A DNA stretch of 64,000 bases from Bacillus sp. F19 (GTDB taxonomy: Bacteria; Bacillota; Bacilli; Bacillales; Bacillaceae). Below, one piece after another: positions 55,486 to 64,000 of the stretch (its first letter is position 1; each line of letters begins with the position of its first letter). The position numbers and the translations under genes are program-made. A model generated the notes under the pieces. The model was not told where the DNA came from. It saw only the letters and a program-made list of their open reading frames with translations, and did no database searches. Location of the stretch: assembly GCA_023823795.1 (NCBI GenBank), contig CP085710.1, positions 3,374,001 to 3,438,000 of the forward strand, given 5' to 3'.

Positions 55486-55920
55486 TTATTCTTCCCAGAC
55501 TTTAACTTCTTTCATAACATCGCCTTGCTTGATTTTATAAATGTTGTCCATGCCTTCAATCACTTGACCGAAAACAGTGTGAACTCCATTTAAATGCGGC
55601 TGAGGCTCGTGAACGATGAAGAACTGGCTGCCGCCTGTGTCTTTTCCTGCATGAGCCATTGATAATGCTCCTGCTACGTGTTTATGAGGGTTTCCTGCTG
55701 TTTCACATTTAATAGAGTAGCCAGGTCCGCCTGCGCCTGTGCCCGTTGGGTCTCCGCCCTGCGCAACAAAACCTGGAATAACACGGTGGAAGTTTACTCC
55801 GTTGTAAAAACCTTCGTTTGCAAGCTTCTCAAAGTTTTCAACAGTTTTTGGCGCTGCCTCAGGATAAAATTCGATCACTAGTTGATCGCCATTTTCCATT
55901 GTAATTTGACCTTTTTTCAT
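55486..55920 (-). CDS. ppiB: Peptidyl-prolyl cis-trans isomerase B
   Basis: A cytosolic cyclophilin of 144 residues with [19 protein letters not shown] (about 47-65), [19 protein letters not shown] (about 84-102) and [15 protein letters not shown], the active-site blocks including R, F, Q and H. ATG 55920 follows AGGAGG by 10 bases; the frame to 55974 is rejected. Confidence 0.96.
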   Translation of the reverse strand: MKKGQITMENGDQLVIEFYPEAAPKTVENFEKLANEGFYNGVNFHRVIPGFVAQGGDPTGTGAGGPGYSIKCETAGNPHKHVAGALSMAHAGKDTGGSQFFIVHEPQPHLNGVHTVFGQVIEGMDNIYKIKQGDVMKEVKVWEE

Positions 55921-56113
55921 ATGTATGAAACCTCCTGCTTCTTTTTTTCGTCTAATAGACTGAACGTTATTCATTCTACTATAATACGTTCAAGAAAGCC
56001 AAGGAGATCGTCTGCCGCCGCAGCAAGAAGATACCGCAGCCAAAAAACTCTGTCGCCAATCAGAAAAAAATACTATAATGAAGGTTGCTGTCATGAACTA
56101 AGGAGGTCTTTTT

Positions 56114-56995
56114 TTGAAAAAGATATTGGTTTCTATAATGGCGTTTGCATTATTTGCTTTCCCGACTATCGGGCTTGCTGATGCAGCTGCCGGTGATAAA
56201 ATTATCACACTCGGAAAGAACTTAACAGAAGAGCAGAAGCAGTCCATGCTTGATGAGATGGGCGCTGATGACAATTCTCAGGTTATTGAAGTGACGAATG
56301 AAGAGGAACATAAATATTTAGGCAATTACATTCCTAAAGCACAGATTGGTACAAAGGCTATTTCATCATCAGCTATTACGATCGAAAAAAGCGGATCGGG
56401 CCTTGAAGTAAATACAAAAAACATTAATTGGGTAACAGACGAAATGTACTTGAATGCCCTTATGACAGCTGGAGTAAAGGATGCGACGATTCAGGTTACC
56501 GCTCCTTTTGAAGTATCTGGAACTGCGGCTCTGACCGGATTACTTAAGGCGTACGAAGTTACTTCTGATGAAGCCATTCCAGAAGAAGTAAAACAGGTGG
56601 CAAACGAAGAGCTTGTCAAAACAGCAGAGCTTGGCGATAAAGTCGGCGAAGAAAATGCAAGTGCATTAATGGCGAAAATCAAAGGAGATATTGCAAATAA
56701 CGGCGTGCCGGAAACAGATGCGGAATTCCGCGAATTAATTGAAAAAGCGGCAAGCGACCTTGGCATCACTCTATCAGAAGAAGAAATTAACAGTCTCGTT
56801 GCATTGTTTAACAAAATGAAAGATGTGAACGTTGACTGGGATCAAGTGGGACAGCAGCTTGATAAAGCAAAAGACAAGATTTCAAACTTTATAGATTCAG
56901 AGGAAGGACAAACCTTCCTTGATCAGCTGAAGGAATTTTTCATCGCCCTCTGGGATGCGATCATTTCCATTTTCAGCAATAAAGATAATGCATAA
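56114..56995 (+). CDS. ypuA: YpuA-family secreted protein (DUF1002)
   Basis: A 293-residue protein with signal peptide (residues 1-24, ending IGLADAAA) and the DUF1002 domain over the rest: ITLGKNLTEEQKQSMLDEMG, then AQIGTKAISSSAI and VNTKNINWVTDEMYLNALMTAGVKDA, with a helical C-terminal segment. AAGGAGG precedes the start: the frame opens at TTG 56114. It lies between ppiB and lysA as in B. subtilis. Function unknown, probably envelope-associated. Confidence 0.88.
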   Translation: MKKILVSIMAFALFAFPTIGLADAAAGDKIITLGKNLTEEQKQSMLDEMGADDNSQVIEVTNEEEHKYLGNYIPKAQIGTKAISSSAITIEKSGSGLEVNTKNINWVTDEMYLNALMTAGVKDATIQVTAPFEVSGTAALTGLLKAYEVTSDEAIPEEVKQVANEELVKTAELGDKVGEENASALMAKIKGDIANNGVPETDAEFRELIEKAASDLGITLSEEEINSLVALFNKMKDVNVDWDQVGQQLDKAKDKISNFIDSEEGQTFLDQLKEFFIALWDAIISIFSNKDNA

Positions 56996-57030
56996 TATGT
57001 AAAAAAGACGAGCTGCTTAGAGTCCGTCTC

Positions 57031-57062
57031 AGGCTGCCGACTTTGTCGGCAGCTATTTTTTT
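57031..57062 (+). terminator. ypuA terminator
   Basis: AGCTGCCGACAAAG-type stem (GCTGCCGAC/GTCGGCAGC) followed by TATTTTTTTG. Confidence 0.9.
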
Positions 57063-57079
57063 GCAGCTGACGTGATTAA

Positions 57080-57180
57080 AAAATTCCACACGCTAAAAAA
57101 GCTACAAAAAGGCGAAAATAATTCAAAAAAAGGCTATAAAAAAGAATTTTCGCTATTAAAAGCGGGAAAAAAATGCATTA
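57080..57180. repeat. Degenerate about 21-bp AT-rich repeats, reverse orientation
   Basis: Units GGCGAAAATAATTCAAAAAAA, GGCTATAAAAAAGAATTTTC and GCTATTAAAAGCGGGAAAAA follow each other at 20-23 bp; their complements resemble the TATAGCC-T-rich units at 225-417. Confidence 0.45.
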
Positions 57181-57200
57181 CCGTAAAAGTTCCTCGGGCG

Positions 57201-57235
57201 AAAAAAAGGCTGCTTCCGATTCAGAAGCAGCCTTT
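57201..57235 (-). terminator. lysA terminator
   Basis: AAAGGCTGCTTCTGAATCGGAAGCAGCCTTT followed by TTTTCGCC on the minus strand, about 80 bp after lysA. Confidence 0.85.
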
Positions 57236-57317
57236 CTAAGTAATTTATCTGTATTGCATATGAAGACAAAAACGTTTACGGCGAAAAGCTTTGCCGGATA
57301 TGCCTTAAATGTCTTTT

Positions 57318-58640
57318 TTAGCTCTGTGTTACTTTCGATTTTAACGGCAGATCCAGCGCAACTAAATCCTGATACGTTTCTCTTTTAATTACAAGCTGTT
57401 CCTCTCCATTTTCCGCAAAAACAACCGGAGGACGCGGAATTCGATTGTAATTGTTCGACATGGAGTAGCCGTATGCTCCTGTACAGAATACAGCAAGCAG
57501 ATCGTCAGGATTTGCCTTTGGAAGCGGCAGGTCCCAAATCAGCATATCTCCGCTTTCACAGCATTTTCCTGCTATTGAAACAGACTCATCATTATTATCA
57601 TTCATGCGGTTTGCAAGGGCAGCTTCATATTTTGCCTGATAAAGAGCAGGGCGGATGTTGTCGCTCATTCCGCCATCAACTGAAACATACTTGCGGATAT
57701 TTGGAACTTCTTTCTCAGAGCCTATGGAATAAATGGTTGTTCCAGCATCGCCTACAAGTGAACGCCCCGGTTCAATCCAGATTTCCGGCATCTGAATGCC
57801 GCTTTCAGCCACGTGGCCTTTTATACTTTTAACAATTTTTTCAACATAATAAGTAGCCGGCAGCGGTTCATCCTCTTCTGTGTAGCGGATGCCGAATCCT
57901 CCGCCTAAATTCACTACTTTTGGTTCATATTGGAAGGTCTCCCTCCAAAAACCGACTTTAGTGAAGATTTTTTCTGCAGCAAGGACAAAACCGGTTGCAT
58001 CGAAAATCTGCGATCCAATGTGGCAATGATAGCCGAGCATGTTAAATGCAGATGATGAAAGGACATTTTTCATCGCCCGTTCTACTTGTCCATTTTGCAG
58101 ATCAAAACCGAATTTCGAATCCTCTTGACCTGTAGTTATATAGTCATGAGTATGCGCTTCAACTCCAGGAGTAACCCTGAGAAGAATCGGCACAACTGTG
58201 TTTTCTTGTGCAGCAAGTTCTTTCAGCAGCTCAATTTCGTGAAAATTATCAACAACAATACAGCCGATTTTAAGCTTGATCGCCATTTCTAATTCTTCTT
58301 TGCTCTTATTATTGCCGTGAAAGTGAATTCTTTCGGTTGGGAAACCTGCTGTGACAGCTGTATAAAGCTCTCCTCCTGAAACAACATCCAGTGATAAGCC
58401 CTCTTCTTCAACCAGCTGAAACATAGCAACAGATGAGAAGGCTTTGCTTGCATATGCAACCTGCGCCTTCACTCCAAGCTTTTCAAATGTATTCTTAAAG
58501 CTTCTCGCACGTTCTCGAATAAGCGCAACATCATAGATGTACAGGGGTGTTCCATATTTCGATGCCAGTTCGGCCGCGTCGACTCCGCCAATTTCAAGGT
58601 GATTCCTCTCGTTAACTTTACTGGTTCCATGTAAGAACAA
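57318..58640 (-). CDS. lysA: Diaminopimelate decarboxylase
   Basis: LysA converts meso-diaminopimelate to lysine, a PLP enzyme. The 440-residue protein has the PLP lysine in VAYASKAFSS (about residue 62), GNNKSKEEL and HCHIGSQI, EPGRSLVGDAG and the CESGDML-type active-site cysteine of the other subunit. TTG 58640 has GAGGG 9 bases upstream. Encoded next to spoVA as in B. subtilis; own terminator. Confidence 0.96.
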   Translation of the reverse strand: MFLHGTSKVNERNHLEIGGVDAAELASKYGTPLYIYDVALIRERARSFKNTFEKLGVKAQVAYASKAFSSVAMFQLVEEEGLSLDVVSGGELYTAVTAGFPTERIHFHGNNKSKEELEMAIKLKIGCIVVDNFHEIELLKELAAQENTVVPILLRVTPGVEAHTHDYITTGQEDSKFGFDLQNGQVERAMKNVLSSSAFNMLGYHCHIGSQIFDATGFVLAAEKIFTKVGFWRETFQYEPKVVNLGGGFGIRYTEEDEPLPATYYVEKIVKSIKGHVAESGIQMPEIWIEPGRSLVGDAGTTIYSIGSEKEVPNIRKYVSVDGGMSDNIRPALYQAKYEAALANRMNDNNDESVSIAGKCCESGDMLIWDLPLPKANPDDLLAVFCTGAYGYSMSNNYNRIPRPPVVFAENGEEQLVIKRETYQDLVALDLPLKSKVTQS

Positions 58641-58779
58641 TTTAACATTCCCTCTTTCTTCTCCGGTAAAAAGGACAAAAAGACAGTCGCTGAACCATAG
58701 CTTTTAACAACTGTCCATTTATTCGTTTCCTTGAGGTAAATTAAACTTACAATATCATAAAAGCCATGCACTTTCAATC

Positions 58780-60255
58780 TTACTTAGGCTGTTTTCTTAC
58801 ATTTTGGGGATGGACGATACTAGGCCTGATTTTCGCTCCCGGAACTGACGTGCGAATGAGTATCTGCCACAATGCTTTTGGATTAAATGGAAGGAATGGC
58901 CATAGGTATGGTGTATTCAGAGACCGGATGTGTGTCAGAAATAAAAAGATGACGGTTGTGCCAATGACAAATCCTTCTGCCTTGAATAAAGCAACTGACA
59001 GCAGCAGAACAAGTCGCAGCATCTTATTGGCGATGCTTAGCTCATAGCTTGGAGTAGCAAACGTGCCAATTGCAGCAATGGCCACATAAAGAATAACTTC
59101 CGGTACAAAGAGTCCTACATCAATCGCAATTTGTCCAATCAATGCTGCTGCAATTAATCCCATCGCAACAGACAGGGCGGTTGGCGTATGAATGGCTGCC
59201 ATCCTTAAAAATTCGATCCCAATGTCAGCCATGAATATCTGTACGACAATCGGAACATTTTTTTGCTCATTCGGGCCGATATACGCAATATTCTCAGGCA
59301 GCAGCGATGGCTGGAGCACATACATAAACCACAGTGGAAGAATAAAGATAGAACCAAGGATCCCAAGGAATCGAACCCATCTTAAAAAAGTTCCGACCGC
59401 CGGCGCCTGACGGTACTCTTCTGCATGCTGAACGTGATGAAAGAAGGTTGTGGGTGTAATAATGACACTTGGCGATGTATCCACAATTATTAATACATGC
59501 CCTTCTAATAAATGATTGGCTGCTACATCTGCCCGCTCTGTGTACCTGACAAGAGGAAATGGATTATATCCCTGTTTTACCAAAAATTCTTCCACTGTCT
59601 TGTCGGCCATGGTCAGACCGTCAATTTTAATCGTTTCGAGCTCTTTTTTAACAACCTCGATCAGATTCGGATCTGCAACATCTTCTATGTAGCAAAGACA
59701 GATATCTGTTTTTGATCGCTCACCGACATTCATCATCGAATACCTTAAGCGTTCATCTCTGATTCTTCTTCGAATCAGGGCTGTATTTACAATGATATTT
59801 TCTACAAATCCGTCTCTGGATCCGCGGACAACTTTTTCGGTATCTGGTTCCTCAGGGTTTCTGCCGGGATAACTCCTTACATCAACAACCAGCCCGTAAT
59901 CGTACCCTTCAATCATAAAGACTACTAGGCCAGACAGCACTTGATCAACGGCTTCATCAAGCGTTTTGATCCTTTGAACCTGCTGATTCACTAAACGATT
60001 TTCGATGATTTCGTTGACTTTCATCTTCTCATGTTCATAGTCATTAATCTCGATTAATTCTTTTAAAAGCTGAATGATGTAGGATGTATCGCAAAGACCA
60101 TTTACATAATACAGATTTACACCAATGCCCATCACAGTAATTTTACGGACACCCAAGTCAAAACTCTGATTTAAACCTACATGGTTTTTAAAATAATTCT
60201 CATTAACAACGAGCTTAGGAGAGATTGATGTCTTTTGTTTCACTTTTTCGCTCAT
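58780..60255 (-). CDS. spoVAF: Stage V sporulation protein AF
   Basis: A 491-residue GerA-family-like membrane protein with a large cytosolic N-terminal part (about 1-290) and four to five helices (about 290-460). SpoVAF is the last, non-essential gene of the spoVA operon and aids germination. ATG 60255 has AGGAG 11 bases upstream; it overlaps spoVAEA by 41 bp. Confidence 0.94.
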   Translation of the reverse strand: MSEKVKQKTSISPKLVVNENYFKNHVGLNQSFDLGVRKITVMGIGVNLYYVNGLCDTSYIIQLLKELIEINDYEHEKMKVNEIIENRLVNQQVQRIKTLDEAVDQVLSGLVVFMIEGYDYGLVVDVRSYPGRNPEEPDTEKVVRGSRDGFVENIIVNTALIRRRIRDERLRYSMMNVGERSKTDICLCYIEDVADPNLIEVVKKELETIKIDGLTMADKTVEEFLVKQGYNPFPLVRYTERADVAANHLLEGHVLIIVDTSPSVIITPTTFFHHVQHAEEYRQAPAVGTFLRWVRFLGILGSIFILPLWFMYVLQPSLLPENIAYIGPNEQKNVPIVVQIFMADIGIEFLRMAAIHTPTALSVAMGLIAAALIGQIAIDVGLFVPEVILYVAIAAIGTFATPSYELSIANKMLRLVLLLSVALFKAEGFVIGTTVIFLFLTHIRSLNTPYLWPFLPFNPKALWQILIRTSVPGAKIRPSIVHPQNVRKQPK

Positions 60256-60820
60256 CTGCCATGCCGCTCCTTTCAAGAATCAGTTCTATCGCCTTCATTG
60301 TTATCGGTGATCCATGATCCACACTGTCTTTACGGGCCATCTTGCCAATGTCGCCAATCCCTACAATAATAGGAACATCAAGTGTATCAAGACAATAAAC
60401 CGTATCTCCGGTCATTTTTCCAACTTCGAATTCACGGATGCCGCTCTTATCTACCCCATATTCGGATATAAGGCCATCTCTATCGATAGAAACATCAATA
60501 TTCGTCCACTCTGAGCCATGTGTCTTAGCGGCAACCGCAATGACCCCAAGCACCTCGATTTGCGGATGCTCCGCCACATATAAGAGCGCTCTTTCACCAG
60601 GTCCCTCTTCTAACAAGCCGCAATCATCGAACATGACAAAAACGGGATCATAAGGTGTTTTCATAATTAACTTCACAATCTCAGGTCCAGTCAAAAATGT
60701 CGGATTTCCTTTTGATTGGGAAATGCACCTTCCGCCAACCTGTTTTGCAGCATAGGCAATCGCTTTGGCTGCATAAACATCCCCATCTGTTACCAATATG
60801 ACCCTTCTCGTTTCTGTCAT
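60215..60820 (-). CDS. spoVAEA: Stage V sporulation protein AEA
   Basis: A 201-residue soluble protein with an alpha/beta fold starting [18 protein letters not shown] and [22 protein letters not shown] (about 66-87), typical of the SpoVAEa family (DUF1687-like segment). It lies between spoVAEB and spoVAF. Confidence 0.92.
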   Translation of the reverse strand: MTETRRVILVTDGDVYAAKAIAYAAKQVGGRCISQSKGNPTFLTGPEIVKLIMKTPYDPVFVMFDDCGLLEEGPGERALLYVAEHPQIEVLGVIAVAAKTHGSEWTNIDVSIDRDGLISEYGVDKSGIREFEVGKMTGDTVYCLDTLDVPIIVGIGDIGKMARKDSVDHGSPITMKAIELILERSGMADERKSETKDINLS

Positions 60821-60829
60821 TGGATGATC

Positions 60830-61180
60830 TTATCCTTTCGGCTTAAAAATAACTGCTACAAAAAAAGCAAAGACGATCGCTGAAGAAATTCCTGCTGAAG
60901 TTAATTCGAAAATTCCGATTCCAATACCAATAATTCCGTGTTCCTCGGCCTGATTCATTGCACCATGCAGCAATGAATGACCAAAGCTTGTAATTGGAAC
61001 CGTTGCCCCAGCTCCTGCAAATTTAATAAAATTATCATAAATGCCGAATCCGTCAAGAATCGCACCTGCAACAACAAATGAACTCATTACATGTGCCGGT
61101 GTTAATTTAGCTACATCGAGCAGCAATTGGCCAATCACGCATATGGCCCCGCCTACTACAAACGCAATTAGATATTCCAT
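60830..61180 (-). CDS. spoVAEB: Stage V sporulation protein AEB
   Basis: A 116-residue membrane protein, one of the SpoVA channel subunits for dipicolinic acid, with [20 protein letters not shown] (about 56-75), shared with SpoVAC. Its ATG overlaps the spoVAD stop (TAATG). Confidence 0.94.
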   Translation of the reverse strand: MEYLIAFVVGGAICVIGQLLLDVAKLTPAHVMSSFVVAGAILDGFGIYDNFIKFAGAGATVPITSFGHSLLHGAMNQAEEHGIIGIGIGIFELTSAGISSAIVFAFFVAVIFKPKG

Positions 61181-62202
61181 TATCCGTTCACACCCCTGTT
61201 CACACGTTCAAACACGACGCCATGAGCAATTGTCGGAATCGATTCCTTTTGCTGAATCATGGTCGGACTAAGCAAAGCACCTGTTGCAACAACCATTACA
61301 CGATTAAGACTTCCACTTTTCAATTCTTTGAAAATATGGCTGTAGGTGACTACAGCAGAACACCCGCAGCCGCTTCCTCCGGCAAAAACGTTTTGATCCG
61401 GCCGATAAATCATCAGTCCACAGTCATTATGATTTGCAGAAACATCATATCCTTCTTCTTTCAGGAGGTCCTTTAGAATCGGGCTTCCTACAGAAGCTAA
61501 GTCCCCTGTCACAATCAAATCGTAGTCTTCAGGCTTTGTGTTTAAATCTTTAAAATGCTGAGCGATCGTATCGGCTGCTGCAGGTGCCATCGCGGAACCC
61601 ATATCAAATGGATCCGTAATGCCAAGATCCGCCACTCTTCCTATCGTTGCTGAAGTAATCATAATGTCACTTGGATCACGGCTTACGATGACTGCCCCTG
61701 AGCCTGAAATCGTTGACTGTGCTGTATCCGGTTTTTGACCGCCATATTCTGTTGGATAACGAAATTGTCTTTCAGCGGTTGCATTATGACTGCTCGTTGC
61801 TGCCATAACACGATTGGCAAACCCTCCATCTACAAGCGCTGAGCTTACAGCAAGTGTTTCCATCGATGTTGAACAGGCACCGAACATACAAAGGAAAGGG
61901 ATCTTATTTTGTCTGGCTGTATAATTTGCCGTCACGTTTTGATTTAATAGGTCTCCAGCAAGGAAAAAATCAATATCTTCTTTCTTATAATTTCCTTTTT
62001 TCAAAGCATGCTCAATGGCATCTTCCATTAAACGCCGCTCTGCAAGTTCCCAGTTATCTTCATCGCAATGGAGATTATCGTAAGTTTTGTCATATAATTT
62101 ACCAAAAGGTCCGTCTGCTTCTTTTGGGCCGACAGCAGTTCCGCTGGACTGAACGTATATTTGATTCTCAAATTGCCATGTCTGTTTTCCAGTCAATCTC
62201 AT
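61180..62202 (-). CDS. spoVAD: Stage V sporulation protein AD
   Basis: A 340-residue thiolase-fold protein that binds dipicolinic acid on the spore inner membrane side. Features include [19 protein letters not shown] (about residues 106-124) and [16 protein letters not shown]. The thiolase catalytic set is incomplete, in agreement with a binding role. Confidence 0.95.
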   Translation of the reverse strand: MRLTGKQTWQFENQIYVQSSGTAVGPKEADGPFGKLYDKTYDNLHCDEDNWELAERRLMEDAIEHALKKGNYKKEDIDFFLAGDLLNQNVTANYTARQNKIPFLCMFGACSTSMETLAVSSALVDGGFANRVMAATSSHNATAERQFRYPTEYGGQKPDTAQSTISGSGAVIVSRDPSDIMITSATIGRVADLGITDPFDMGSAMAPAAADTIAQHFKDLNTKPEDYDLIVTGDLASVGSPILKDLLKEEGYDVSANHNDCGLMIYRPDQNVFAGGSGCGCSAVVTYSHIFKELKSGSLNRVMVVATGALLSPTMIQQKESIPTIAHGVVFERVNRGVNG

Positions 62203-62221
62203 TGTCCAGAAACCTCCTTTT

Positions 62222-62674
62222 TTAAAAAGCTAATCCGTATACATACCTGATTATCCCGACAACATATGCAGCAACGACCCCGAATACAATAACTGAGCCT
62301 GCGAGCTTAAACATGTTCGATGCCACCCCGAGTACCAAACCCTCACTCCGGTGCTCAAGCGCAGCACTTGTCATGGAGTTTGAAAATCCCGTTACAGGAA
62401 CAGCAGATCCCGCACCAGCAAATTGGCCGATTCGATCATAAATACCAAAGCCCGTCAGCAGAGCTGATATAAGAATTAAAGTAGCTACAGTCGGATTCCC
62501 GGCAGTTTTTTCAGTAAAGTTGAAAAAGTGCATATACATATTCTGGATGCCTTGACCTAATGTGCAGATAAGACCTCCAACGACGAAAGCCTTTATACAA
62601 TTTAAAAGATAAGGCGGTTTAGGTTGATAGGTTTTAATTTTATTCTTGTAATCATCTTTCAGGTTTGTACTCAT
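62222..62674 (-). CDS. spoVAC: Stage V sporulation protein AC
   Basis: A 150-residue membrane protein acting as a mechanosensitive DPA channel subunit, with four helices and GAGSAVPVTGFSNSMTSAAL (about 88-107). ATG 62674 follows GAGAGGTG; the frame to 62704 is rejected. Confidence 0.95.
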   Translation of the reverse strand: MSTNLKDDYKNKIKTYQPKPPYLLNCIKAFVVGGLICTLGQGIQNMYMHFFNFTEKTAGNPTVATLILISALLTGFGIYDRIGQFAGAGSAVPVTGFSNSMTSAALEHRSEGLVLGVASNMFKLAGSVIVFGVVAAYVVGIIRYVYGLAF

Positions 62675-62693
62675 TTCTTTCACCTCTCGGGTC

Positions 62694-63119
62694 TTATTGG
62701 TCAATAAAATAAAGCCAGTGAAATAACGATCCTGCTACTTTGCCAAAAACAATGGCCATCAAAAGAATAACGATCTTATCAGCAATCCCAATCCGTTTGG
62801 CCAGGATAGGAAAGACATTTAAAACTTCTGTCAGCGCGGCAGCAAGCATTCCGATAAATATTCCATTGATTAATCCAATCGGAACGAGAAACAGCTCTGA
62901 TAAATAAAGCTTGGAATCCCTGAGGCTTACCCATCCGCCTGTAATAGCGCCGGCTACGATAGCCCATTCATAAGCCTGAATTAAATCGACTGTTTTCGTA
63001 AGCTGCGTTAACCTTGGTATAATGCCAAGGACAGTTAAAAACGCTACAAATCCGGATCCGACTGCAAGTCCTCCTGAGAGTCCGATGAAAATGGTGACCA
63101 AGCCATTAATTGTCATCAA
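62694..63119 (-). CDS. spoVAB: Stage V sporulation protein AB
   Basis: A 141-residue membrane protein with about five helices ([20 protein letters not shown] near residue 12-31), matching SpoVAB. It overlaps the spoVAA end by 14 bp. The operon as a whole carries dipicolinic acid across the spore membrane. Confidence 0.93.
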   Translation of the reverse strand: MMTINGLVTIFIGLSGGLAVGSGFVAFLTVLGIIPRLTQLTKTVDLIQAYEWAIVAGAITGGWVSLRDSKLYLSELFLVPIGLINGIFIGMLAAALTEVLNVFPILAKRIGIADKIVILLMAIVFGKVAGSLFHWLYFIDQ

Positions 63120-63726
63120 TTTTCTTCATACTCTCTTTATTTTCTTTCATAGATACGTACATATCCATATCAAGCTGGTAGTTGAACATTTCCACTTCAA
63201 GTGGACTGGGCTCTTCATTAATTCTCTTCTTGAAAAGGTGATTGAAGAAAAGAATCATCCCTAAACCTAAGCCTATGGAATAAGGAATTTGCAGTAGGAG
63301 GGGATGTTCGGATGTCTCACCTGTAATAATGGTATAAAGACGCTTGTGCACAAGCTGCATGCTGACGTCTTCGTGAAAGTTCATAATCGCAAGAGCTGCT
63401 CCTACAAAGAGGAGGAGCCATACGAGTGCGAATAAAACAGGCGAAAACGTTTTCTTCTGATACACAATCTCAACAATCGTCTGTGCTGGCCCAACTGACT
63501 GAACATCTATATCAGGATCTGTTTTATGTACTGCAGACAGCACACGCATGACATCTATCACTACAATGTTTTTATCGCTCGGCTGAACTTGGTGAACCTC
63601 AAGCTCTCCAATCATGTCGCGAAGCTGTTTCCCCGCAACAATTTGGGCAATCTTAGAGACGGTTATACAATCGTCCGGATAGACTTGTACGCGATGACGC
63701 AGTCTGATGTACACCGTTTTTTCCAT
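63106..63726 (-). CDS. spoVAA: Stage V sporulation protein AA
   Basis: A 206-residue protein: soluble N-terminal domain (about 1-95, [19 protein letters not shown]) and two helices (about 98-120 and 145-165) with a cytosolic tail. It is the first gene of the seven-gene operon, behind the sigma-G type promoter at 63761-63791. Confidence 0.93.
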   Translation of the reverse strand: MEKTVYIRLRHRVQVYPDDCITVSKIAQIVAGKQLRDMIGELEVHQVQPSDKNIVVIDVMRVLSAVHKTDPDIDVQSVGPAQTIVEIVYQKKTFSPVLFALVWLLLFVGAALAIMNFHEDVSMQLVHKRLYTIITGETSEHPLLLQIPYSIGLGLGMILFFNHLFKKRINEEPSPLEVEMFNYQLDMDMYVSMKENKESMKKIDDN

Positions 63727-63760
63727 TACATTTCACTTCCTGAAAATAGGATTGTATATG

Positions 63761-63791
63761 TAGTATGCATTGGAAGAATTTATATCATACA
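63761..63791 (-). promoter_or_regulatory. sigma-G type promoter of the spoVA operon
   Basis: TGTATG (63791-63786), 18 bp, CATACTA (63767-63761) match forespore sigma-G elements and lie about 35 bp before spoVAA, as expected for this operon. Confidence 0.7.
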
Positions 63792-63895
63792 GAAAGCACG
63801 AATGGTCCATTAATTACCAAAGCTGTATTCCAGACGCTGATTTTAGCTGATTGATTGTTTACGCTGGAATTGCCTTCTAACTATTTTCTAAAAAG

Positions 63896-63930
63896 CAAAA
63901 AAGACATATCCTTATCGGATATGTCTTTTC
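63896..63930 (-). terminator. sigF (spoIIA) terminator
   Basis: AAAGACATATCCGATAAGGATATGTCTTTTTTGC just after the sigF stop. Confidence 0.9.
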
Positions 63931-63933
63931 CAT

Positions 63934-64000
63934 TTATTGATCCATGCGGTCTTTCATCTGCTGAAGAATTTTCTTTTCGAGCCTCGATACTTGCACTTGC
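63934..64000 (-). CDS. sigF: RNA polymerase sigma-F factor, C-terminal end
   Basis: The last 21 codons are in the window: QVQVSRLEKKILQQMKDRMD and a final Q, then TAA. The QVSRLEKK segment is the end of region 4.2 of SigF, and the place upstream of spoVAA agrees with the spoIIA operon order. Confidence 0.85.
   Translation of the reverse strand, partial: QVQVSRLEKKILQQMKDRMDQ

Overview
The window is a chromosomal stretch of an endospore-forming Bacillaceae (Bacillus or Metabacillus type), low to moderate in GC. Gene order largely follows the Bacillus subtilis block gpsA-der ... fni-ypfD-cmk-ypeB-sleB-prsW-ypdA-gudB-ypbH ... ypbF-ypbE-ypbD-recQ-ypbB-fer-ribU-serA ... sigX-resEDCBA-rluB-spmBA-dacB-ypuI-scpBA-ypuF-ribTHBAED-ppiB-ypuA-lysA-spoVA-sigF. 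Most genes are on the minus strand. I saw no rRNA, tRNA, prophage or CRISPR array.

Layout. 1-834: dispersed repeat, degenerate about 21-bp repeats and the gpsA terminator. 0.8-13.2 kb: gpsA, der, the YIEGIA/YphA membrane cluster, ypzI, fni, ypfD, plsC, cmk, ypfB, a frameshifted motI (ypfA) remnant, ypeB-sleB and prsW. 13.3-15.3 kb: asparaginase and an internally deleted IS3-family element. 15.4-26.6 kb: ypdA, gudB, the MecA paralogue ypbH, an inserted group (CarH-like B12 photoreceptor, small membrane protein, CBS protein), ypbF-E-D, recQ, ypbB, ferredoxin, and FMN-riboswitch-controlled ribU. 27-34 kb: serA, a sporulation-type histidine kinase, a PHP phosphatase, an M23/LysM peptidase, and sigX-rsiX behind an ECF-type autoregulatory promoter. 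34.3-36.4 kb: a cobalamin-riboswitch module (DUF4430 lipoprotein, ECF-type S component, PduO-type adenosyltransferase) lying between sigX and resE. 36.4-49.7 kb: resE-resD, resC-B-A, rluB, spmB-spmA, dacB, ypuI, scpB-scpA, a YjcZ-family micropeptide and ypuF. 49.3-53.6 kb: the riboflavin operon with its FMN riboswitch and an extra 37-codon membrane peptide. 53.7-54.4 kb: a 14-unit, 52-bp tandem array, then a NERD-domain gene, ppiB, ypuA, lysA, the seven-gene spoVA operon with a forespore-type promoter, and the 3' end of sigF.

How the parts fit. Several units serve sporulation, germination or cell wall (sleB-ypeB, spmAB, dacB, spoVA, sigF, YjcZ, YpzI, YIEGIA). Others serve redox and respiration (resABCDE, ypdA, fer), flavin supply (two FMN riboswitches) and chromosome biology (scpAB, recQ, der). 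The most interesting link is cobalamin. The window encodes a B12-responsive uptake and adenosylation module, and separately a MerR-type regulator with the W-x9-EH and E-x-H motifs of adenosylcobalamin photoreceptors, whose own promoter carries an 11-bp direct repeat. The array and two intergenic repeat families account for much of the non-coding DNA.
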